Notes: generated by a model from the letters alone, not told the origin. A stretch of 64,000 nt of DNA from Silicimonas sp963779765 (GCA_963779765.1 CAVZZP010000002.1:1240001-1304000); one strand, 5' to 3'. Numbered from the stretch's first letter, positions 53,762 to 62,251 are shown. Numbers and translations are program-made.

Positions 53762-54705
53762 CGCTCTTTCACCTTGTTCAGCGCTTTCACGTAGATCGAG
53801 GCGAGGCCGAACACGGTGACAAAGAGGATCACGGCATAGGCCGACGAATAGCCGGTGCGCCATCGCTCGAACGCCTCGCGCTTGAGGTCGATCGAGGTGA
53901 GCGTGGTGGTATTGCCGGGGCCGCCGCCGGTGAGCTGTACCACAAGGTCGAACATCTTGAAGTTCTCGATGCCGCGGAACAGGACCGCCAGCATCAGGAA
54001 GGGCAGCGCCATCGGAATGGTCAGCGTCCAGAACTGCCGCCACTTGCTGGCCCGGTCGCACTCGGCAGCCTCATAGATACTGTCGGGAATCGAGCGCAGG
54101 CCGGCGAGGCAGATGAGCATCACGAAGGGCGTCCACATCCACGTGTCGGCAATGATGATGGCCCACGGCGCAAGATTCACGTCGCCGATCATCGAGAACG
54201 ACGCAGGGTCGGCCCCGGTGAAGAAGGCTATGACGTAGTTGAAAAGGCCGATCTGCGGCTGGTAGAGAAACGTCCAGAAATTGCCCACCACGGCCGGGCT
54301 CAACATCATCGGCAGCACGATGATAGTCGTCCACAGATCGTTGCCACGAAATTTCATGTTGATCAGGTAGGCCAGAGCAAAGCCGATCAGCACCTGCAGC
54401 ACGATGGTCCAGATCAGGAAATGCGCGGTCGCCTGCATCGTGTTCCAGATGCCGCTATCGCTCAGGATCCGCTGGTAATTCTCGAGCCCTACCCACTCCA
54501 CATCACGATTTGGACGGTTCACCCGATAGTCGGTGAAGCTCAGCCGGACCGTCCAGATCAGTGGAAAGATATTGACGGCCAGCAGCAGAAAGATCGACGG
54601 GGCGACGAAGATCCAGGCGATGGCGCGGTCCGACAGGCCGCGGATGCGTCTGGCTACCGGCGCGGGCGTGGCTCGCGCGATCTTGTCCATCGAAGCGTCG
54701 GTCAT
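53758..54705 (-). CDS. Carbohydrate/polyol ABC transporter permease 1 (MalF-like)
   Basis: A 315-residue CUT1 permease with an N-terminal cytoplasmic tail, six or more helices and EAA loop YEAAECDRASKWRQFWTL near residue 225. The ATG at 54705, with AAGGAC upstream, is preferred over a GTG five codons earlier that overlaps that site. Intact, in contrast to its partner permease, although the same operon continues downstream. It follows the binding-protein gene by 147 bp. Confidence 0.9.
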   Translation of the reverse strand: MTDASMDKIARATPAPVARRIRGLSDRAIAWIFVAPSIFLLLAVNIFPLIWTVRLSFTDYRVNRPNRDVEWVGLENYQRILSDSGIWNTMQATAHFLIWTIVLQVLIGFALAYLINMKFRGNDLWTTIIVLPMMLSPAVVGNFWTFLYQPQIGLFNYVIAFFTGADPASFSMIGDVNLAPWAIIIADTWMWTPFVMLICLAGLRSIPDSIYEAAECDRASKWRQFWTLTIPMALPFLMLAVLFRGIENFKMFDLVVQLTGGGPGNTTTLTSIDLKREAFERWRTGYSSAYAVILFVTVFGLASIYVKALNKVKER

Positions 54706-54852
54706 TGGAGTGTCCTTCACGATGACAACGGCGGTGCTGTTCGCACCGGAATCATCATCCGTATTGGCAGGTCCCGAAAAGGCCGCAATGCGTAGCGCTG
54801 CGCCATCGAAGAAAACGGACCGGGCACACCGCGCCCGGTCCGCGGAAGTTCG

Positions 54853-56172
54853 TCAAAGCTTCCCTTCGTCTTCGAAGATCACGGTCCATTCCTCGACCAG
54901 CCCGTCGAGGGCCTCTTGTGCGGTGCCGTTTCCGGCGATCACGTAGTCATGGACCTTCTCCTGCATCGCGAGAAGGAGGTCGGCATAGGCAGGCTCGGCC
55001 CAGAAGTCTTTCACGATGGCCATGCTGTCGAGGAAGGTCTGAGCGTAAGGCTGGCTCGAGGCGAAGCCCGGATCCTCGACCACCGCCTTCAACGCCGAGT
55101 AGCCGCCCAGTTCCCACCAGCGTGCCTGGATCTCGGGCTGGGCAAACCACTTGATGTACTCAAGCGCGGCATCCTGCTTGGAAGAGTACGCCACTACCGA
55201 AATTCCCTGACCGCCGAGTTGGGCAAACTGGCCTGCGGGACCGGCTGGATTGGGGAAATAGCCGGACTTGCCACCGCCCACGTTCGGGTCGGCCTCGACG
55301 CCGGGCCAGATGAAGGCGAAGTTCATCTGCAGCGCGACCTGCCCTGATTTATAGGCGTCGATATTCTCGCCCATGTACCAGTTGGACGACCCCGGAGGCG
55401 TGCCCACGTCGTAGAGCGCCTTGTAGAACTCCAGCCCCTCGACGGCTCCTGCAGAGTTGACGAACCCTTCCATGTCATAGGGCTTTTCAGGGTTCTCGTA
55501 GAGGAAGCCGTAGTTGTAGAGCGCGTTCGTCACACCCATGGTGATGCCTTCCGAGCCCCGCTCGGTATAGATCGCAGCGCCATAGACGGTGTTGCCGTCG
55601 ATGTCGCGCCCCTCGAAGAACTCGGCGATGTCCTTCAGTTCGGCCAATGTTGCAGGCACACCCAGATCTCGACCGTACTTCTCGTTGAATTCCGCCTGCA
55701 ACTCGGGCCGTTCGAACCAATCCTTGCGGTAGGTCCAGCCCACCACATCGCCGAAGGCCGGCAGCGCCCAGTAGTTCGGCGTGCCTTTGGGCCACTCGGA
55801 ATAACCCGTGACCGTAGCGGGAATGAAGTCGTCCATCGTGATGCCTTCGGCATCGAAGAAGTCATTGAGCTTCACGTAGTGGCCGCTCTCGGCGCCGCCG
55901 CCGATCCACTGGCTGTCACCGATCATCAGATCGCAAAGCTGCCCGCCCGAGTTCAGTTCGTTCAGCATCCGATCCGCGAAGTTGGGCCACGGCACGAACT
56001 CGAAGCTCATCTTGTGACCGGACTTCTCTTCGAAGTCCTTGCTGAGCTCGACCAGTGCGTTCGCCGGATCCCATGCGGCCCAGCACAGCGTCAGATCTTC
56101 GGCCTGAGCTGACGTGGCCCCGGCAGCGAGCAATGCGCCGGTTGCGACAGTGGCCATGAATTGGTTTTTCAT
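54853..56172 (-). CDS. Carbohydrate/polyol ABC transporter substrate-binding protein
   Basis: A 439-residue periplasmic binding protein with a signal peptide ending TSAQAEDLTL near residue 25 and Trp-rich pocket candidates (LCWAAWDPANALVEL, GDSQWIGGGAESGHYV). GGGAGGATG lies before the ATG at 56172; the 22 upstream codons run into the regulatory region and are excluded. First gene of the polyol/sugar importer and divergent from a LacI regulator. Substrate is not determinable; the kinase at the operon end points to a ketotriose, ketotetrose or the parent polyol. Confidence 0.88.
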   Translation of the reverse strand: MKNQFMATVATGALLAAGATSAQAEDLTLCWAAWDPANALVELSKDFEEKSGHKMSFEFVPWPNFADRMLNELNSGGQLCDLMIGDSQWIGGGAESGHYVKLNDFFDAEGITMDDFIPATVTGYSEWPKGTPNYWALPAFGDVVGWTYRKDWFERPELQAEFNEKYGRDLGVPATLAELKDIAEFFEGRDIDGNTVYGAAIYTERGSEGITMGVTNALYNYGFLYENPEKPYDMEGFVNSAGAVEGLEFYKALYDVGTPPGSSNWYMGENIDAYKSGQVALQMNFAFIWPGVEADPNVGGGKSGYFPNPAGPAGQFAQLGGQGISVVAYSSKQDAALEYIKWFAQPEIQARWWELGGYSALKAVVEDPGFASSQPYAQTFLDSMAIVKDFWAEPAYADLLLAMQEKVHDYVIAGNGTAQEALDGLVEEWTVIFEDEGKL

Positions 56173-56229
56173 CAATTCATCCTCCCTGGACATCGCCACC
56201 GTCGCCGTGACTTCGCGACTCAACGATGG

Positions 56230-56258
56230 AATATTCATAAATGACGCACGTGCCTCAA
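56230..56258 (-). promoter_or_regulatory. Putative sigma-70-type promoter of the polyol ABC operon
   Basis: On the minus strand TTGAGG (56253-56258) and AATATT (56230-56235) are separated by exactly 17 bases, about 60 bp upstream of the binding-protein start. The -10 is an imperfect match. Operator 1 covers the spacer and overlaps the -35, so repressor binding would block RNA polymerase. Predicted by eye only. Confidence 0.4.
56242..56257. promoter_or_regulatory. Putative LacI-type operator 1
   Basis: The 16-bp near-palindrome TGACGCACGTGCCTCA has perfect core GCACGTGC and matching TGA/TCA ends. It lies in the divergent gap between the LacI regulator and the binding-protein gene. An almost identical site occurs 30 bp away. 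The symmetry, length and central CG are typical of LacI-family operators. Confidence 0.6.
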
Positions 56259-56271
56259 CGCAACAAATCTC

Positions 56272-56287
56272 TGATGCACGTGCCTCA
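56272..56287. promoter_or_regulatory. Putative LacI-type operator 2
   Basis: TGATGCACGTGCCTCA differs from operator 1 by one base and is centred exactly 30 bp (about three helical turns) from it. A perfect TATAAT at 56296-56301 on the plus strand follows at -10 distance for the regulator gene, so this site would sit around the -35 of that promoter and allow autoregulation. Confidence 0.6.
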
Positions 56288-56364
56288 AATGCCTGTATAA
56301 TGCCTATGACGGGCCGACCTCACACTGGAAGGGTGCGACTTGAGGAGCCATAAGGATTTGATTA

Positions 56365-57423
56365 ATGAATGAAAAATTTGACGCTGCTGATCTTTTGGGC
56401 ATTGTGCGGCCGACAACGAAAGACCTGGCGCGTGTCGCTGGTGTAAGCCGCGCGACAGTCGATCGCGTTCTCAACGGCCGTGACGGCGTGAAACCCGCCA
56501 CAGTCAAGAAGGTCAATGCTGCGATCACGGAACTGGGCTTCGTTCGAAACCTCTCGGCGGCAAATCTCGCAAAGGGCAAAAGCTACCGGTTTCTGTTTGT
56601 TCTGCCCATGTCAGGCGACCAGTTTCTAGACGAGATCCACCGTCACATCGCCGAAGCCAGCACCCTCTACACTTCCGAGATGATCCGCGCGAATGTGCAC
56701 CAGATCGAAGAGCACGACCCGCACCGGATCGCTGCATATCTGTCGACCCTGTCTTCGCAGGACGTCGACGGCGTGGCGATCATGGCACCCGAAACGCCGC
56801 AAGTGCGCGACGCGATCACGAGGCTGCGTGAGCGCGGCGTCTGCGCCTTGCCATTCATTTCCAATCAGGCCCTGTCCGGCGACGACTGGGTTGGGATCGA
56901 CAACCGCGCTGCCGGTCGCACGGCCGGCACTTTACTGGGACGATTCATCAAAGCCGAGCGAGGCAAGATCCTCGTCGTGGCTGAAAGCATGCAATCACGC
57001 GACAGCCTTGAACGGCGCCTTGGATTTGACGAGGTAATGAACAACAGGTTTCACAATCTGACGCCGCTACCCTCCATCGAGACCTACGGTTCCGCAGAGC
57101 GCGCACAACGCGTCGTGAGAGCCGCGATCGACCGAAACCCCGAGATCGTCGGCGTCTACATCCTGGCCTCGGAAGCTCGTATACCGGGCGAGGTTCTGGA
57201 GGCGGCGCACTTCGTCGAGCCTGTCGTTGCCATAGCTCACGAACGAACCCCTTTCACGTCGGCAGCCCTCACAACCGGACTGCTCGATGCGGTCATCACG
57301 CAGGATCCGGGCCATCTTGTCCGAAGCGCAGTTCGCCGGCTACGCGCCATGACCGACAACCTCACCACACTGAATTCCCAGGAAAGGATACGTATCGAGG
57401 TGTTGCTCCATACGAACCTTTAA
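56365..57423 (+). CDS. LacI-family transcriptional regulator
   Basis: A 352-residue repressor with a LacI HTH (TTKDLARVAGVSRATVDRVL, hinge AITELGFVRNLSAANLAKG) and a periplasmic-binding-protein-like effector domain (VDGVAIMAPETPQVRDAI, ILVVAESMQSRDSLERR). TAAGGA precedes the ATG by eight bases. The first residues before the HTH are longer than usual. Divergent from the polyol ABC operon, with two palindromic sites between them, it is the likely local regulator and probably represses both directions. Confidence 0.9.
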   Translation: MNEKFDAADLLGIVRPTTKDLARVAGVSRATVDRVLNGRDGVKPATVKKVNAAITELGFVRNLSAANLAKGKSYRFLFVLPMSGDQFLDEIHRHIAEASTLYTSEMIRANVHQIEEHDPHRIAAYLSTLSSQDVDGVAIMAPETPQVRDAITRLRERGVCALPFISNQALSGDDWVGIDNRAAGRTAGTLLGRFIKAERGKILVVAESMQSRDSLERRLGFDEVMNNRFHNLTPLPSIETYGSAERAQRVVRAAIDRNPEIVGVYILASEARIPGEVLEAAHFVEPVVAIAHERTPFTSAALTTGLLDAVITQDPGHLVRSAVRRLRAMTDNLTTLNSQERIRIEVLLHTNL

Positions 57424-57424
57424 C

Positions 57425-57458
57425 GCCTCTAAAGCATCCACCGGAGGCATCCTTTTTT
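57425..57458 (+). terminator. Possible rho-independent terminator after the LacI gene
   Basis: Two bases after the stop, GCCTC (57425-57429) can pair with GAGGC (57444-57448), followed by a run of six T at 57453-57458. The stem is only five pairs with a 14-base loop, so it is a weak candidate. Confidence 0.35.
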
Positions 57459-57587
57459 CGCCGGCCAGCGGCAAGCAGCGCCAAACGCAGCGCCGCAGTG
57501 AGACCGTCGGACTGTGGGCGTGGCCCCTGAATGCGCTAATGTGAACCACGGTCCGTTGTGCGGCCGGGCCGGCGCTAGGAAGCTGAC

Positions 57588-59060
57588 ATGCGGTTCTGGA
57601 CCACGATCGTTCTCATCCTCCTGCTGTCCGCCGTTGGGCTGACCTACGAGATCGCCGCCGGCCGGGTGCTGGCGCCGTTCTTCGGGACATCGCTGCTGAC
57701 ATGGACATCTGTCATCGCGACCGTGCTTGCGGGCTTCTCCCTCGGGAACGCGCTGGGCGGCCTCATTGCAGAGCGCGAGCGTCGCGCGGCGTTCAGCGCC
57801 GTGCGCGCGGCGCTCGTGGGAACCGCGGCGCTGGCTGCGCTGTCGCCGACTGTCCTCGCCATCCTCTACACTTTCGGCGCCAGGGGAACGGGGGGCATGT
57901 TGCTGAGCGTCTTCGTCGCGTTCTTTCCCGCCTCGGTCCTGGTCAGCATTCCATCTCCGTTCCTCGCCAGGCTCGCGCTCGAGGCCCGGCCGGGCAGGGA
58001 AGGCTCGTCGCTGGGCCTCGTCCTTGCCTCGGGTTCGTTGGGAGCGATCCTCGGGGCGATCTTCGCTGGGTTCGTCGCCCTGCCGCTCATCGGCTCGCAG
58101 GCAACCTTCGTCGGGTGCGGCGCCCTTGCCCTGATCTGCGTGTTGCTGGTGCGGGATGGCACGGCGCGTGACGGTGGCGACAAGGGAGTGGGGACGGAGA
58201 TGACGTTTGCCGCCGGTGCGGTCGTGCTGTTCGCGGGCGTGGCTGGCGGACAGGCGTGCCGCTACGAATCAGGCCTCTCGTGCATAGACGTCGTAGAGGA
58301 TGACGGCGCGGTCTACCTCTATTCCGATCGCATCCAGCAAGCCGCCGAGCGGACGGGCGGCGATGCCGGCCCAGCCGGAGATGCCGACAGGCTGGTGCTC
58401 AATTACACGCAGTGGCTTTGGGCGAGGATGGACCGCGACCTGGGCCCGTCACCGTCCGTGCTCTTCGTCGGAGGCGGCGGCTATACGCTGCCCAGCCAGT
58501 TGCTTGCCTCGCGACCGGACGCACAGGCGGTGGCGGTCGAGATCGACCCGCTTGTGACGCAGGTCGTGCGCCGACATATGCCATGGGCCGGAGCCACGAT
58601 CGGACGGTTGGGGGACAATGCAGGTATTGTCGACGCCACCGAAGGAAAACGGCTTGGCATCGTCCACGCCGACGGAAGGGTCTACCTGAACGAAACCGAG
58701 AGCCGCTTCGATGCTGCCGTCGTGGATGCCTTTTCCTCGGGGTCCGTGCCCGCTCATCTCGCCACGCGCGAGGCCTACAAGCGTCTCAAGGAAATCGTCG
58801 ACGGCCCGGTCTACGTCAACCTGATCGACGCTCCGGACGGGCAACTTGTGCGCGGGGTCCATGCGATTCTCAGCGAAATCTATCCGCACGTCGAGGCGGT
58901 TCAAAGCCGGGTCAGCTCTCGAAACCTGGCCAATGTCGTGCTGACGGCCTCCAGTGCGCCGCTAGCATCTGTCGACAGTCTACCGGAGGACTATGAGGCC
59001 ATCCGGATTTCGCCCGGCCGCGCCTTTACCGACGACCGTGGCTGGATCGGGCATCGCTAA
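57588..59060 (+). CDS. Membrane-anchored spermidine-synthase-like protein
   Basis: A 490-residue fusion. The first 190 residues contain about six or seven membrane helices (GLTYEIAAGRVLAPFFGTSL, GFSLGNALGGLIAE). The rest is a spermidine-synthase-type SAM-binding fold with VLFVGGGGYTLPSQLL near residue 300, VEIDPLV and the acidic VVDAFSSGSVPAHLATREAY. The layout matches the widespread fused MFS/spermidine synthase family, whose true activity is mostly untested. It stands alone with no polyamine gene next to it. Confidence 0.83.
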   Translation: MRFWTTIVLILLLSAVGLTYEIAAGRVLAPFFGTSLLTWTSVIATVLAGFSLGNALGGLIAERERRAAFSAVRAALVGTAALAALSPTVLAILYTFGARGTGGMLLSVFVAFFPASVLVSIPSPFLARLALEARPGREGSSLGLVLASGSLGAILGAIFAGFVALPLIGSQATFVGCGALALICVLLVRDGTARDGGDKGVGTEMTFAAGAVVLFAGVAGGQACRYESGLSCIDVVEDDGAVYLYSDRIQQAAERTGGDAGPAGDADRLVLNYTQWLWARMDRDLGPSPSVLFVGGGGYTLPSQLLASRPDAQAVAVEIDPLVTQVVRRHMPWAGATIGRLGDNAGIVDATEGKRLGIVHADGRVYLNETESRFDAAVVDAFSSGSVPAHLATREAYKRLKEIVDGPVYVNLIDAPDGQLVRGVHAILSEIYPHVEAVQSRVSSRNLANVVLTASSAPLASVDSLPEDYEAIRISPGRAFTDDRGWIGHR

Positions 59061-59727
59061 AAGTTCGGATCACCGCCGGCTCGACCCAAGCTTTTTTATG
59101 GCGGTCGATCACCCCCTTCGGAAGACGCGCTTCTCCTAAATGTGGATCGCGGGGACAAAGATGAGCGTGCTGGTCATGTTCGAGCAGGACGGGATGGAGG
59201 AAGGCGGCCGATCTTCAACATCAGTTATGTCGTTGACGGTGGCACGCGCCGGTGGGCCGTGATCCATGTCGAGCCGGTGATCGACGTCGATCACACGGTT
59301 TCGCAGCGCGTCACCGCAGCGATCTTGCCCGATGCACTAAGCCCAAAACCGACAGCGGATCGGGCCTGCCAGCGCTTCACTAGCACCGAACGATCCCGCC
59401 CAACGCGCCGGGAGTGTGAGGAAAGCCGTCAGCCTTGACCGAATTACTCGTAGCACGCGATGCTCATGGCGGTGGAGCTTCGCGAAACGAAGACGGTAGT
59501 CCTCTCGAAGAACCCAAGCGTCTATAAGCCATGATAAATTACTTGGCTGTATTTATGGGCGGAGGAGACGGGACTGAGATCCAACGTTCTCCACCTTAAC
59601 TCCTTGATTTAAAACGAACGGGAGACGTCGCTTCGCGCGTTTGACCACGCTGCTCGCTTGGCAGCGAACAGTATTGTGTGCGCCACGCCAATCGCATATC
59701 GACGATAGGCGAAGCAAACGGAAGCAC
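59061..59727. other. 667-bp intergenic region with a possible transposase scrap
   Basis: No intact gene is supported. Near 59160-59340 the plus strand reads, across two frames, MSVLVMFEQDGMEEGG then IFNISYVVDGGTRRWAVIHV, which resembles the first DDE-Asp region of IS3-family OrfB (NVVDDFTRExLAI type); it is broken and has no partner. The last 150 bp are lower in G+C and hold the arsR promoter. Nothing else is recognisable. Confidence 0.3.
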
Positions 59728-60048
59728 ATGCGCAACACCGACATCGACATCGCCGACCTGGCCAGGGCGCTTGCGCATCCGGCGCGGCTGCGCATTCTGC
59801 GGCTGCTGCTTGCGACTCCCGGCTGCATAGGCGGTGATATCGTCGGCGCCGTCGGGTTGGCGCAGTCCACCGTATCCGAGCATCTGCGCATCCTGAAGGC
59901 CGCCGGCGTCATTACAGGCGAGATCTCGGGACCCCGTACCTGCTATGCGCTGAACCCGACAGCGCTGGAACCGCTGGCCGAGTTCATCGACGCACTGACC
60001 CCGCCCTCCGGCATGGCCTGCTTTAAGCCTGGCGAAAAGGAAGCTTGA
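59728..60048 (+). CDS. arsR: ArsR-family arsenical-responsive repressor
   Basis: A 106-residue winged-helix repressor with LARALAHPARLRILRLLLA at the start and recognition helix LAQSTVSEHLRILKAAGVI. The classic ELCVCDL metal motif is reduced to one Cys (PGCIGGDIV), and another Cys lies near the C-terminus (SGMACFKPGE), so metalloid binding may use an alternative site, as in several alphaproteobacterial ArsR types. The ATG at 59728 is used; the longer frame upstream is intergenic. Coupled to acr3 by TGATG. Confidence 0.87.
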   Translation: MRNTDIDIADLARALAHPARLRILRLLLATPGCIGGDIVGAVGLAQSTVSEHLRILKAAGVITGEISGPRTCYALNPTALEPLAEFIDALTPPSGMACFKPGEKEA

Positions 60049-61067
60049 TGAGCCTCTTCGAACGATGGCTGACCCTCTGGGTCGCCCTGTGCATCCTGGC
60101 CGGACTCCTGCTGGGCAACCTGGCGCCGGGCCTGTTCGGCGCGCTGGCCGCGCTGGAAGTCGCCTCGGTTAATCTCATCGTCGCCATCCTGATCTGGGCG
60201 ATGGTCTATCCGATGATGATCGCGGTGGACCTTGGTTCGCTTAAGGCAGTGGGCCAGCGTCCGAAGGGTCTTGTCATCACGCTGGCGATCAACTGGCTGA
60301 TAAAGCCCTTCACCATGGCGGCGCTAGCTGTCCTGTTCTTCGAGCATATCTTTGCCGGCCTCATCGACCCCGACCGCGCGCCTGAATACATCGCGGGTCT
60401 CATCCTGCTCGGCGCAGCACCCTGCACCGCGATGGTCTTCGTCTGGTCGCAGCTGACCAAAGGCGATCCGAACTACACGCTTGTGCAGGTCTCGGTGAAC
60501 GACCTGATCATGGTGGTGGCCTTCGCGCCGATCGTGGCTTTCCTTTTGGGGGTTACCGACATCAGCGTGCCATGGGAGACGCTGATCCTGTCGGTTGTGC
60601 TCTACATCGTCATTCCGCTGATTGCAGGAATGCTGACGCGGAGGGCGCTGATCGCGAAAGGCGGCGAGATCGCGGTGACCGACTTCACATCGCGGATCAA
60701 GCCCGCCTCTGTCACAGGCCTGCTCCTGACCGTGGTGCTGCTCTTCGGCTTCCAAGGGCCGGTGATCCTGGCGCGGCCTCTCCTGATCGCTCTGATTGCG
60801 GTTCCGATCATCATCCAGTCCTACGGCATCTTCGCGCTTGGCTATGGGTGGGCCTACCTGTGGAGCGTGCCGCACAGGGTCGCCGCACCCTGCGCGCTGA
60901 TCGGGACGTCCAATTTCTTCGAACTGGCGGTCGCCGTGGCAATCGGGCTCTTCGGGCTCAACTCGGGCGCGGCGCTGGCCACGGTGGTCGGCGTGCTGGT
61001 CGAGGTGCCGGTGATGCTGAGCCTCGTGGCCATCGCGAACCGAACGCGCGCGAGGTTCCCAGCATGA
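60048..61067 (+). CDS. acr3: Arsenite efflux permease Acr3
   Basis: A 339-residue ten-helix antiporter of the Acr3/BART family that exports arsenite. The conserved Cys motif LLGAAPCTAMVFVWSQLTKG near residue 125 contains the essential thiolate, and VNDLIMVVAFAPIV follows. The ATG at 60048 overlaps the arsR stop; AAAAGGAAG lies upstream. Its own stop overlaps the arsC start (ATGA). Intact even though the following gene is cut. Confidence 0.93.
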   Translation: MSLFERWLTLWVALCILAGLLLGNLAPGLFGALAALEVASVNLIVAILIWAMVYPMMIAVDLGSLKAVGQRPKGLVITLAINWLIKPFTMAALAVLFFEHIFAGLIDPDRAPEYIAGLILLGAAPCTAMVFVWSQLTKGDPNYTLVQVSVNDLIMVVAFAPIVAFLLGVTDISVPWETLILSVVLYIVIPLIAGMLTRRALIAKGGEIAVTDFTSRIKPASVTGLLLTVVLLFGFQGPVILARPLLIALIAVPIIIQSYGIFALGYGWAYLWSVPHRVAAPCALIGTSNFFELAVAVAIGLFGLNSGAALATVVGVLVEVPVMLSLVAIANRTRARFPA

Positions 61068-61270
61068 CCACTTTCCCGGTCGTCATTCACCACAATCCTC
61101 TCTGTGGTACCTCCCGCAACGTACTCGAGATCATCCGGGCGGCTGGGTACGAGCCGACCGTTATCGACTACATGAAGGAGGGCTGGACGCGCCCGCAGCT
61201 TCTGGCGCTCTTCGCGGCCGCCGGGATCACCACGCGTGAGGCGCTGCGAGTTGCCCGCTCACCGGCCGAG
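61064..61270 (+). pseudogene. arsC: Arsenate reductase ArsC, truncated by IS6-family insertion
   Basis: Sixty-nine codons of a glutaredoxin-type ArsC: VVIHHNPLCGTSRNVLEIIRA has the catalytic Cys in the usual place, followed by VIDYMKEGWTRPQLLALF. The family is about 140 residues; here sequence changes at 61271 into the IS left end and the frame simply runs into transposon DNA. The C-terminal half, with the conserved Arg residues of the active site, is not found beyond the IS. Arsenate reduction by this copy is therefore lost. Confidence 0.88.
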
Positions 61271-62087
61271 GGGTGCTGTCAGACAAATGCGAACCAGTCT
61301 CCGCTGGGACAGTGTCACTGCCCCTTATGCCACGCAAAGGCCGCGCCACTCGGCGAGAGCGGCGGTGCGGTTCAGTTTGAAGAGGTTTCGACTGGAGAGG
61401 CTGCGTTCCTGGTTGAAATGATTCAAGACGGAAGCATGAACGGCGGCGAACTTCTGAAGACTTCGCATACGCCGGAACCGAAGCATCGCCCGCTCTCGTC
61501 GTCGAAAAGGCAGGTGCGAGTTCTCCGCCCTGTTGTTGACCCAGCGCCCGGTCTCCTGCCGAGCATCAGCGCCAAACTCCTTCAGTGCCGCGCCGTAGGA
61601 TCTCAGCTTATCGGTGACGATGGTCTCAGGTCGTCCATGCTTGCGCATTGTTTTCCTGAGGAATCTCAACGCCGCCTTCTTGTCACGCCTCTTCGTAACC
61701 AAGCTCTCCAGAACCTCGCCCTCGTGATCAACCGCCCGCCAAAGATAGTGGATCTCGCCGTTGATCTTTACGAACATCTCGTCCAGGTGCCACCGCCATC
61801 GGCTGGAGCGCATGCCCTCAATGCGTCGCTTCCGGATTTCTGAGGCGAACATCGGCCCGAACCTGTGCCACCAATATCGGATCGTCTCGTGGCTTACTTC
61901 GATGCCCCGCTCATGCAGCAGGTCCTCTACGTTCCGAAGCGACAGCGGGAACCGGACGTACAGCATCACCGCCAGGCGGATAATCTCGGGCGACGTCTTG
62001 AAGTACTTGAATGGGGATCGTTTGGGCGTCGCAGAAGGGTAAGGCGGTCGTCGTTCCGTCTCAAGCCGAGTTGCTCTGACAAGACCC
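61271..62087 (-). mobile_element. IS6-family insertion sequence, 817 bp
   Basis: Ends GGGTGCTGTCAGAC at 61271 and, inverted, GGGTCTTGTCAGAG at 62087 share most of their outer 14 bases. One transposase fills the element on the minus strand. Size and the single DDE orf fit IS6. The flanking eight bases (CGGCCGAG left, ACCCTCCT right) do not match, so no target duplication is seen. Related ends recur at 35292, 37705 and 48738-48855. Confidence 0.82.
61325..62029 (-). CDS. IS6-family DDE transposase
   Basis: About 234 residues: SPEIIRLAVMLYVRFPLSLR at the N-terminus, first Asp in RWHLDEMFVKING, second in ETIVTDKLRSYGAAL and Glu in GRWVNNRAENSHLPFRRRER, with the HFNQERSL tail typical of IS6. No ATG, GTG or TTG lies inside the element at the expected start; relatives start MPKRSPFKYF-like, and here that first codon is ACG at 62027-62029. 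The copy may therefore be inactive or use an unusual start. The open frame continues upstream into the tRNA, which is not coding. Confidence 0.8.
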   Translation of the reverse strand, partial: TPKRSPFKYFKTSPEIIRLAVMLYVRFPLSLRNVEDLLHERGIEVSHETIRYWWHRFGPMFASEIRKRRIEGMRSSRWRWHLDEMFVKINGEIHYLWRAVDHEGEVLESLVTKRRDKKAALRFLRKTMRKHGRPETIVTDKLRSYGAALKEFGADARQETGRWVNNRAENSHLPFRRRERAMLRFRRMRSLQKFAAVHASVLNHFNQERSLSSRNLFKLNRTAALAEWRGLCVA

Positions 62088-62251
62088 ACCCTCCTTCGCG
62101 ACCTGCGGAAACGGCCGGGTTCGAAGTTCGGAAAACGTCCTCGAAGAGTTGGAAACCGTGCGCGCTGGATCAGGATATGGGCGGAAAAGCGGCCGCGAGT
62201 TCCGGGGGTTGCGAAACTTCCCTTAGATTGAGACCCGGTGAGGGGGGTGGG

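Noticed and set aside
59557..59580. GGGCGGAGGAGACGGGACT resembles the 3' end of a tRNA or tmRNA gene, as in an attachment site.
   Set aside because: No T-loop or other cloverleaf parts follow and no integrase is nearby, so it is not called.
60572..61843. A 423-codon open frame joining acr3 (wrong frame), arsC and IS sequence.
   Set aside because: Its first part is a shadow of acr3 and its last part is antisense to the transposase; only the short arsC piece is genuine.
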